Positions 1 to 4,393 of a stretch of DNA of 5,118 nt are shown here, piece after piece. Source of the DNA: Bacilli bacterium (GTDB lineage: Bacteria; Bacillota_I; Bacilli_A; RF39; UBA660); contig CAADST010000016.1 in NCBI GenBank assembly GCA_900751815.1, forward strand, positions 1 through 5,118. Direction: 5' to 3'. A program made the translations under genes and the position numbers. Every line of letters starts with the position of its first letter. Within the stretch, counting starts at the first letter, position 1. The notes beneath the pieces were generated by a model. The model ran no database searches, had not been told where the DNA came from, and was given only the letters and a program-made list of their open reading frames with translations.

Positions 1-36
1 ATAATTATTTAAAAAATAAAAAATATAAATATTTTA

Positions 37-60
37 CTAATAAAGATTATACTTTATTAG
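37..60. repeat. Perfect 9-bp inverted repeat upstream of the first gene
   Basis: CTAATAAAG at 37-45 and its exact reverse complement CTTTATTAG at 52-60 are separated by 6 bp (46-51). It ends 8 bp before the candidate ATG at 69. On the plus strand no T-run follows, so it is not a plus-strand terminator. On the minus strand it is followed by T-rich sequence and could act as a weak terminator. A possible -10-like TATACT (48-53) lies in its centre without a recognisable -35. It could be an operator or simply a palindrome in DNA of about 9% GC. The symmetry is directly visible; any function is inference. Confidence 0.45.
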
Positions 61-68
61 GTAATTCA

Positions 69-371
69 ATGTATCATCACAATATTAAAAGCTATAAAAA
101 ATTTATTAAAATGTTAAAAAGTAATTATATATTTAGAAATAAAGATATAGAATTTGTTGATAAGTTTATAGTTATTCCATATTTATATAATTCTCTAAAT
201 GAAGAAGAAGTTGCTAAAGAGAATCTAGAAGAAACAGTAACTAAATATTTTGAATTTAAGGGAGATAAATTAAAAACTAAAATGCTTAGTGAAATAATGA
301 AAATAAGAGATGAATTTCCATTATGGGAATATCGGGGATTTAGTAAAATGGAGGAGAAAAATGAAGAATAA
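69..371 (+). CDS. Hypothetical protein, possibly the 3' part of a longer gene
   Basis: I do not recognise this protein. From the ATG at 69 it has 100 residues, is lysine/glutamate-rich, has no membrane segment, and ends in a distinctive aromatic stretch (FPLWEYRGFS, about residues 83-92) followed by a charged tail. The start is uncertain. A weak AGG (59-61) precedes the ATG, and the frame is open without a stop to position 3, so the real gene could begin outside the window. Against that, bases 1-68 have only 6 G/C and hold a perfect inverted repeat at 37-60, which looks intergenic. The last 11 bp overlap the next gene, whose SD GGAGGAG (350-356) lies inside this frame. This suggests translational coupling and argues that the frame is really translated. 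Confidence 0.5.
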   Translation: MYHHNIKSYKKFIKMLKSNYIFRNKDIEFVDKFIVIPYLYNSLNEEEVAKENLEETVTKYFEFKGDKLKTKMLSEIMKIRDEFPLWEYRGFSKMEEKNEE

Positions 372-729
372 TAGGGGTGCTATATCAGTTGGTTTAATAG
401 CCCTTTTGGCGGTTTTTACAGTTGGTTATTTTGTCTTAGCCAATATGTTTTCTTATGATTTTGATGTGAATTATGAAGAAGATTTATATGATTTAAAAAT
501 TGCTGCAATTGAAAAAAATGCCGTAATATATGCGGAAGGACACGAAGAATTATTTGCTGAATCTAGTGATGTCTATATGACTGTTGAAGAACTTGCCTTA
601 GCAAATGTAATTATTTCTAATTCTGAAGGCGTAGTGGAAGACCCTAGAAATAGTGAAGATACCCTAAATGATTTAAGAGTTAAAATTACTAATAAAGATG
701 ATGTAATAACTGCAGAGGTTTTAGCATAA
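361..729 (+). CDS. Small single-pass membrane protein with pilin-like layout
   Basis: A 122-aa protein. The ATG at 361 is chosen because GGAGGAG (350-356) stands at ideal distance; the frame extends upstream to 310 but would put 17 polar residues before the helix. A short basic N-terminus (MKNNRG) is followed by one hydrophobic helix at about residues 7-30, then an acidic domain that should lie outside the cytoplasm. The pattern after the helix resembles small type IV pilin-like and pseudopilin proteins of low-GC Firmicutes: an alpha segment with tyrosine (about 45-60), a TVEELA-like turn (74-79), an EDPRN motif (93-97) and a final beta-like segment. The usual prepilin glutamate at +5 after the processing glycine is absent (G11 if cleavage follows G6), so processing is doubtful. 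It overlaps the preceding frame by 11 bp, and the nuclease gene starts 1 bp after its stop. A function in DNA uptake or surface structures is conceivable but unproven; a plain membrane-anchored protein is the alternative. Confidence 0.8.
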   Translation: MKNNRGAISVGLIALLAVFTVGYFVLANMFSYDFDVNYEEDLYDLKIAAIEKNAVIYAEGHEELFAESSDVYMTVEELALANVIISNSEGVVEDPRNSEDTLNDLRVKITNKDDVITAEVLA

Positions 730-730
730 A

Positions 731-2623
731 ATGGCAATTACGAAAACCAATTTTATCAATTATAGTCGTTGCCCGAGATATGCGGCCTTAGAAGAAATAA
801 AAAGTGAAAAACTAGATGCCGATATAACATATAAAGAATATAAGAAGGAAGAAGAAGGGGAATGCTTAAAAGAGATATTAGGTAGTATTTTTGAAGATGA
901 TACTTATGAAGTTGATTTAACTAATAAGGTCAATAAACAAATGGAAGCTATGATGCCTTATTATAAAATGGTCGAAATTGAAGCGGGCCGTATCACCAAA
1001 AAATATTTCGGGGGCAAAAGTGTTTATGCGGAAGATACCTTTAGCCAAGAATCTTTTGAATTTAATAAAAACGGTATTAAATATATTTGTTATGTCGATA
1101 TTTATAATGAGGTAGATAATGATATAAATATCATTGAAGTAAAAGCAACAACATCTAATAAATATGTTAATCTAAAAGCAAATCATAAAAAGGGTGAAAA
1201 ATATTCTATATTTCATTTTGATAAAGATAAAAATTGTTATTATTTAAAAGATGAAATAGAAGGGTATCCGCTTGATAGTGAAATGCCTTTGGATGCTTAT
1301 CTAAAACAAAAAGAAAAATTATTTGATAGATATAGTTCTGTTGGATCTTACATCTTTGACTTAGCTATTCAAAGATTTATTTTGGAAGGTGAGTACAAAG
1401 AATCACATAATGAAGAAAGATTAAAAAATGTTCATTATTATCTAGCAGTACTTAATCACAACTATGTTTTTGATGGTACTTATGAAGGAAAAAAAGCTAT
1501 TTATAATCCTGATAATGAAGGAAATGAAATAGTAGTATTTTTTGATTTAACCAAAGTTACTGAAGAATACCAAAATATTATCAAGCAAACTGAGGCAAGC
1601 TTAGAAGAATATCTCTTTAATTTAAATGCATCTCCATGTCCAATGGGTAAGTGGTGTGAAAGAAAAAAAGTCAAAGAATGTATTTATTTAGGTCCTGTCT
1701 GTGGTAAAATGATTCCCGCTAAGAATTCTAGTTTAAATTATTTAAATAATGGTTTTGGTTTTAAAACTTTAGATGGCGAAAGATTAAAAGGTTTAGAACT
1801 AATTAACGCCGGATACATTAATATGTTAGATATACCAGAAGAATGGATTACAAGTAAAAAACATGAAATTCAAAGAGACTCACTAAGATTTAATAGGCCT
1901 TACATTGATACCGAAAAAATAAGAGCAGGTCTAAATGCCCTAGAGTATCCAATATATCACTTGGATTTTGAAACAATGCCATGTCCAATGCCAAGATTTC
2001 GTGGGGAAAAGCCTTATATTCAATCGCCATTTGAATTTAGTTTGCATATTGAACATGCTCCAGGTGTATGTGATAAAGAAAAAGATAATTATATCTTTTT
2101 AGCTAAAACATTTGATAATGATGAAAGAGAAGAATTAGTTAAGGCTTTATGTAAATATATTGATCCTGATAAAGGCACCTTATTTGCACAGAATGTTGCT
2201 TTTGAAAAAGGTCGTATTAAAGAACTGGCATCTATATTTCCGGAATATCGCGAAAAACTTATGAAAATGTATAATCGGGGTTTTGACCTGCTTTGGTTAG
2301 TTAATACTAAAACTGAACTTTATGAAGAATTAGGTTTTGATAAAGAAAGGGCAAGTCTCCCAAATTATTACAACAAAGATTTAAGTGGTTCTTATTCTAT
2401 CAAAAAAACCTTACCAGTTTTTAGTGATTTATCTTACAAAGATTTGACGGTTAAAAATGGAACTGAAGCGATTGTTGCTTATGCTAGTTATAATAAAATG
2501 ACAAAAGAAGAATATGATTTATATTATGAAGCCCTAAGAATTTATTGTCAGCAAGATACCTGGGCAATGGTTGTAATTTTACAAGCTTTAAGAGAATTAT
2601 GTCAAATTGGTGTCAAATCTTAA
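731..2623 (+). CDS. DUF2779 protein: Cas4/RecB-like nuclease fused to DEDD-type exonuclease domain
   Basis: A 630-aa protein, probably a cytoplasmic DNA-processing enzyme with two nuclease modules. The N-terminal part looks like a PD-(D/E)XK nuclease of the Cas4/RecB type: D123, then E136-V-K138, with Q214 in a following helix. One cysteine near the N-terminus (C14, in CPR) and a later cluster (C303, C309, C317, C324) have the layout of the iron-sulfur clasp of Cas4/AddB-like nucleases. The C-terminal part matches DUF2779: LDFET (D412, E414), a PY..SPFEFSLHI stretch (428-440), an exo-II-like N488...E492, SYSIKK (554-559), and CQQDT with D609 as exo-III acid. All key acids are present, so both modules may be active. 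The second exo motif has Glu where DnaQ-type enzymes usually have Asp. The start ATG lies 1 bp after the preceding stop; AGAGG (714-718) is a plausible SD with rather long spacing. Its substrate is unknown. Repair, DNA uptake or defence are possibilities. No cas genes or repeats are nearby, so it should not be called Cas4. Confidence 0.9.
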   Translation: MAITKTNFINYSRCPRYAALEEIKSEKLDADITYKEYKKEEEGECLKEILGSIFEDDTYEVDLTNKVNKQMEAMMPYYKMVEIEAGRITKKYFGGKSVYAEDTFSQESFEFNKNGIKYICYVDIYNEVDNDINIIEVKATTSNKYVNLKANHKKGEKYSIFHFDKDKNCYYLKDEIEGYPLDSEMPLDAYLKQKEKLFDRYSSVGSYIFDLAIQRFILEGEYKESHNEERLKNVHYYLAVLNHNYVFDGTYEGKKAIYNPDNEGNEIVVFFDLTKVTEEYQNIIKQTEASLEEYLFNLNASPCPMGKWCERKKVKECIYLGPVCGKMIPAKNSSLNYLNNGFGFKTLDGERLKGLELINAGYINMLDIPEEWITSKKHEIQRDSLRFNRPYIDTEKIRAGLNALEYPIYHLDFETMPCPMPRFRGEKPYIQSPFEFSLHIEHAPGVCDKEKDNYIFLAKTFDNDEREELVKALCKYIDPDKGTLFAQNVAFEKGRIKELASIFPEYREKLMKMYNRGFDLLWLVNTKTELYEELGFDKERASLPNYYNKDLSGSYSIKKTLPVFSDLSYKDLTVKNGTEAIVAYASYNKMTKEEYDLYYEALRIYCQQDTWAMVVILQALRELCQIGVKS

Positions 2624-2631
2624 ACTTTTTG

Positions 2632-2660
2632 TTGATTTTACTTTTCAAAGTGGGTATTAT
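2632..2660 (+). promoter_or_regulatory. Probable sigma-A promoter of rpoZ
   Basis: TTGATT (2632-2637) and TATTAT (2655-2660) are separated by exactly 17 bp. Transcription would start near 2667, just ahead of the rpoZ SD at 2676-2680. It lies in the 65-bp gap after the nuclease gene, so rpoZ can be expressed independently of the upstream operon. Confidence 0.55.
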
Positions 2661-2688
2661 ATATATTAAAGAGAGAGGAGTGAGAAAG

Positions 2689-2892
2689 GTGTTATATCCA
2701 TCAATTGATAAATTACTTAATATCGTTGATTCTAAGTACAAATTAGTACATGTTGCATCAATTAGAAGTAAACAAATGTTAGAAACAAAACACTTTCAAA
2801 TGAAAGAATCTGAGTACAAAAACAAAAGGGAATTAGGCCGTGCCCTAGAAGAAGTTGAAGCAAGCTTAATAAAAATTGTGGAAGAACATTAA
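2689..2892 (+). CDS. rpoZ: DNA-directed RNA polymerase omega subunit
   Basis: A 67-aa protein, the same length as Bacillus subtilis omega. Omega is a small core subunit that wraps the C-terminal tail of beta-prime and helps assembly and stability of RNA polymerase. Recognisable family features are the start LYPSIDKLL, the helix around DSKYKLVHVASIRSKQ (residues 14-29, corresponding to the conserved SKY.LV..A..RA.Q block), and the late ALEEVEASL segment (52-60). The start is GTG at 2689, 8 bp after AGGAG (2676-2680). A second in-frame GTG at 2680 overlaps that SD and is unlikely. The frame is open further upstream, but that part overlaps the nuclease gene in another frame. No terminator follows, so the message probably continues into the tRNA-Ala gene. 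In many Firmicutes rpoZ follows gmk; here the upstream neighbour is the DUF2779 nuclease. Confidence 0.93.
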   Translation: MLYPSIDKLLNIVDSKYKLVHVASIRSKQMLETKHFQMKESEYKNKRELGRALEEVEASLIKIVEEH

Positions 2893-2900
2893 TTTAGCCC

Positions 2901-2929
2901 TTGATTATTTTACCGATATATGGTATGAT
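2901..2929 (+). promoter_or_regulatory. Extended -10 promoter of tRNA-Ala
   Basis: TTGATT (2901-2906), a 17-bp spacer, then TATGAT (2924-2929), preceded by TGG (2921-2923), which gives the extended -10 TGn element. The expected start lies near 2936, about 5 bp before the mature tRNA 5' end. The leader for RNase P would therefore be very short. Confidence 0.75.
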
Positions 2930-2940
2930 ATTCTTGTTCT

Positions 2941-3017
2941 GGGGAATTAGCTCAGCTGGCTAGAGCACCACGCTTGCACCGTGGGGGTCGCGGGTTCGAA
3001 TCCCACATTCTCCACCA
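2941..3017 (+). tRNA. tRNA-Ala(TGC), CCA encoded
   Basis: A full 77-nt cloverleaf can be folded by eye. The acceptor stem is 2941-2947 with 3007-3013. The D stem is GCTC/GAGC (2950-2953, 2963-2966). The anticodon stem CCACG/CGTGG (2968-2972, 2980-2984) encloses loop CTTGCAC with anticodon TGC at 2975-2977. The variable loop is GGGTC, the T loop TTCGAAT (2995-3001), and the discriminator A is followed by encoded CCA (3015-3017). The third acceptor pair is G-T (G2943 with T3011), the G3-U70 wobble that AlaRS uses as its identity signal. This confirms alanine independently of the anticodon. An oddity is C2991 opposite A3005, a C-A mismatch at the second T-stem pair. The tRNA would read GCN alanine codons, best GCA/GCG. 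Confidence 0.97.
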
Positions 3018-3028
3018 GATTGATATTT

Positions 3029-3056
3029 AAGTCCTATCTTTAGGGCTTTTTATTTT
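3029..3056 (+). terminator. Rho-independent terminator after tRNA-Ala
   Basis: AAGTCCTA (3029-3036) pairs with TAGGGCTT (3041-3048) around the loop TCTT, with one G-T pair. The run TTTATTTT (3049-3056) follows. It is placed 12 bp after the tRNA CCA end. It probably also ends the rpoZ transcript, because nothing terminator-like lies between rpoZ and the tRNA. Confidence 0.85.
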
Positions 3057-3057
3057 A

Positions 3058-3094
3058 AAAAAAGAACTAAATCATTCTGACTTAGTTCTTTTTT
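3058..3094. terminator. Bidirectional terminator between convergent units
   Basis: A 13-bp stem, AAAAAAGAACTAA (3058-3070) with TTAGTTCTTTTTT (3082-3094), has an 11-nt loop that can form an extra small TCA/TGA pairing. The A-tract on one side and T-tract on the other give a U-tail on both strands. On the minus strand the stop codon of the hypothetical gene (3082-3084) lies in the stem, so translation would end inside the hairpin's 5' arm. On the plus strand it backs up the tRNA terminator. Confidence 0.85.
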
Positions 3095-3534
3095 CTGGTT
3101 CTACTTTTATATTTTTCTATTTCTTCTTTTACTAAAGATATAGGTATAGTTCGGGTATTATCTCTTTTAGAAATAATTTCACAAAATGCGCTATTATATA
3201 ATATATCTTCACTAATATTTAAATAATTAAGTTCATCATTATCTAAAATGTCAAAGGATTTTTGGAGAATTTCTTCTTTTGATACTTTAAATAATGTATT
3301 TGAAACAAATATTCTACTAGGAAATATTAGACTAGCACTATCAGTAGACTCAATAACTACTTGTCTTCCCGTAATAAAATCAATATATAAGAATCCAGAT
3401 TCATAAGGATAAAGACGCTCTAGAAGTAATGTCATATTACTAATCTTTTCCTTAGTAAAATAAATACTATCTTCATCACTATGTCTTACCCATACATCAG
3501 CATCACTAATTTTTAATTCATAAAATTCATTCAT
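3082..3534 (-). CDS. Hypothetical protein (150 aa)
   Basis: I do not recognise this family. The product is a probably soluble 150-aa protein without signal peptide or membrane helix. It is acidic in the first two thirds, with several beta-like stretches (WVRHSDEDSIYF at about 15-26, GFLYIDF at 47-53, RQVVIES at 57-63), then helix-like segments and a basic tail (KYKSRTRKKN at the end). The ATG at 3534 is preferred. GGGTGAT, a match to the GGTGAT side of the SD, stands just before it, and the promoter at 3551-3579 leaves only a short leader. A longer frame from a TTG at 3585 would begin upstream of that promoter. The gene is monocistronic in what is visible: promoter on one side, terminator overlapping the stop on the other. 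It is divergent from the Nudix regulator, so it could be co-regulated, but the visible operator lies beyond its own promoter. Confidence 0.8.
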   Translation of the reverse strand: MNEFYELKISDADVWVRHSDEDSIYFTKEKISNMTLLLERLYPYESGFLYIDFITGRQVVIESTDSASLIFPSRIFVSNTLFKVSKEEILQKSFDILDNDELNYLNISEDILYNSAFCEIISKRDNTRTIPISLVKEEIEKYKSRTRKKN

Positions 3535-3550
3535 TTCAATCACCCAACTA

Positions 3551-3579
3551 ATTGTACTCTTATTTATTAAATAAGTAAA
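3551..3579 (-). promoter_or_regulatory. Promoter of the minus-strand hypothetical gene
   Basis: Read on the minus strand, TTTACT (3579-3574) and TACAAT (3556-3551) are 17 bp apart. Transcription would start near 3544, leaving a leader of about 10 nt that holds little more than the ribosome binding site. This supports the start codon at 3534. Confidence 0.65.
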
Positions 3580-3587
3580 GAGCAAAA

Positions 3588-3607
3588 AATTATTTTAAAA
3601 AATAATT
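3588..3607. repeat. AT-only inverted repeat between divergent promoters
   Basis: AATTATTTT (3588-3596) and AAAATAATT (3599-3607) are exact inverse complements with a 2-bp gap. The right arm reaches two bases into the -35 box of the Nudix gene promoter. It could act as an UP-like element or a binding site, but in A/T-only DNA such symmetry is easily accidental. Confidence 0.35.
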
Positions 3608-3634
3608 GACAAGTGTAAAAAATACGCATATAAT
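3606..3634 (+). promoter_or_regulatory. Consensus sigma-A promoter of the Nudix regulator
   Basis: TTGACA (3606-3611) and TATAAT (3629-3634) both match the consensus fully and are spaced by 17 bp. Initiation is expected near 3641, followed at once by the SD AAGGAG (3644-3649). Such a strong core promoter with an operator in its spacer is typical of a gene kept off by a repressor. Confidence 0.92.
3613..3627. promoter_or_regulatory. Putative operator 1 (GYGTR-N5-YACGC)
   Basis: GTGTA (3613-3617), five A, TACGC (3623-3627): an imperfect inverted repeat with half-site centres 10 bp apart, one helical turn. It fills the spacer between the -35 and -10 boxes, so a bound protein would block RNA polymerase. 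In the 17-bp alignment 3612-3628 against 4361-4377, 13 bases are identical to the second site. Binding by the adjacent winged-helix Nudix protein is inferred, not shown. Confidence 0.6.
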
Positions 3635-3656
3635 TATAGTAGGAAGGAGAATGATA

Positions 3657-4331
3657 ATGGAAGTTAATAATCCACTATATAAAAGGCAAGGCCTACATGT
3701 AATTACTGCCATTTTTACAGTGGATAAGGGAGTGGTAAAAGTACTTCTCATTAGAAGAAAAAATGAACCATACAAAAATATGTGGGCTTTAGTTGGGGGA
3801 GCACTTTATAATAATGAAACATTACTTGTAGGTGCTAAAAGAGAAATTAAAGAAAAAGTTGGCATAGAAAATATTGATTTATATACTGCTGGTATTTTTG
3901 ATAAGATTGATAGATCTCCAGTAATGCGTATGATAGCTATTGCTTATATTGGAGTAATTGATCGCTATAGAGTTAAAATCTTAACAAAAACCCTAAAGAC
4001 TGATGATGCCAAATGGTTTGATATATCGGATATTCCAAAACTTGCATATGATCATAATGATATTTTAAACTCTTGTCTTGAAGAACTTAAAAAGAAAATA
4101 TTAGATACAGATGTCTTAAAATCATTATTTGTTAAAGGATTTACTATTCCTGAGTTGCAAAAAGTATATGAAACAATATTGGAAACCAAATTTGATCGTC
4201 GAAATTTTCGCAAAAAGATTCTTAGTTTAGATTTAATCACAGAAACGGATTTGACGGAAAATTTTGAAGGAAATAAACCCGCTAAAGTATATAAGTTTAA
4301 AAATAATAAAAAAGGTAAAAATGTATTTTAA
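3657..4331 (+). CDS. NrtR-like regulator: degenerate Nudix domain plus winged helix
   Basis: A 224-aa protein. Residues 10-145 form a Nudix domain: WALVGGAL (43-50), then the Nudix box from G48 through E54, R62, E63, E66, G69 and I70. Residue 67, normally a metal-binding Glu, is Lys, so hydrolase activity is probably lost or weak and the domain likely serves as a ligand sensor. Residues about 155-216 match the C-terminal winged helix of NrtR-type regulators: FTIPELQKVYE (162-172), DRRNFRKKIL (180-189) and a final KPAKVYKF (207-214) in place of the usual RPA.lYrF. NrtR proteins are known repressors, mostly of NAD metabolism, released by ADP-ribose-type ligands. The ATG at 3657 is chosen because AAGGAG (3644-3649) is 7 bp away; an in-frame ATG at 3651 is too close to the SD. 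A consensus promoter with an embedded operator suggests autoregulation. The HD gene 62 bp downstream, preceded by a like operator, is the obvious target. No NAD gene is visible here. Confidence 0.88.
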   Translation: MEVNNPLYKRQGLHVITAIFTVDKGVVKVLLIRRKNEPYKNMWALVGGALYNNETLLVGAKREIKEKVGIENIDLYTAGIFDKIDRSPVMRMIAIAYIGVIDRYRVKILTKTLKTDDAKWFDISDIPKLAYDHNDILNSCLEELKKKILDTDVLKSLFVKGFTIPELQKVYETILETKFDRRNFRKKILSLDLITETDLTENFEGNKPAKVYKFKNNKKGKNVF

Positions 4332-4345
4332 AAATATACATTTTT
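4317..4345 (+). terminator. Weak A/T-rich hairpin at the end of the regulator gene
   Basis: AAAAATGTAT (4317-4326) pairs with ATACATTTTT (4336-4345) around a 9-nt loop; the stop codon TAA (4329-4331) lies in the loop. With only one G-C pair and a T-run that is itself part of the stem, it is at best a leaky terminator. Readthrough into the HD gene is likely. Confidence 0.4.
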
Positions 4346-4361
4346 AAAAAATAAATTTAAT

Positions 4362-4376
4362 GCGTAAATAACACGC
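4362..4376. promoter_or_regulatory. Putative operator 2 (GYGTR-N5-YACGC) before the HD gene
   Basis: GCGTA (4362-4366), AATAA, CACGC (4372-4376). With its flanking bases it forms the exact repeat TGCGT-N7-ACGCA. It closely matches the site inside the regulator promoter and ends 17 bp before the HD gene ATG. No good -35/-10 pair is visible here. A TATAAG (4380-4385) would start transcription downstream of the SD. The site may therefore block readthrough or a weak promoter that I cannot place. Confidence 0.6.
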
Positions 4377-4393
4377 AAATATAAGGAGGATAA

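Noticed and set aside
731..1720. Assignment of the nuclease as CRISPR Cas4
   Set aside because: The N-terminal half resembles Cas4, but the C-terminal DUF2779 domain, the 630-aa length and the absence of any cas gene or direct repeats in the window speak against it.
731..2623. UGA read as tryptophan (Mollicutes code)
   Set aside because: The tryptophans in the long gene are all TGG and no in-frame TGA occurs, so nothing calls for code 4.
2545..2688. Upstream extension of the rpoZ frame into the nuclease gene
   Set aside because: This part overlaps conserved nuclease codons in another frame, matches no omega sequence, and the GTG at 2689 has a well-placed SD.
1591..2867. Repeated GAAGCAAGCTTA-like stretch in the nuclease gene and rpoZ
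   Set aside because: The match (near 1591 and 2858) is short, lies in coding sequence with common Glu-Ala-Ser-Leu codons, and is best explained by chance.
3535..3585. Longer start (TTG at 3585) for the minus-strand hypothetical gene
   Set aside because: It would begin upstream of a good promoter at 3551-3579, whereas the ATG at 3534 has its own SD.
3606..3656. Longer start (TTG at 3606) for the Nudix regulator
   Set aside because: This TTG is the -35 box of the consensus promoter, so it would not be transcribed; ATG 3657 has the better SD spacing.
3590..3775. 61-codon minus-strand frame across the start of the Nudix gene
   Set aside because: It is antisense to a well-supported gene and promoter, has no SD that I can see and no recognisable product.
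4052..4240. 62-codon minus-strand frame inside the Nudix gene
   Set aside because: It is antisense to the conserved winged-helix region and looks like a by-product of low-GC composition.
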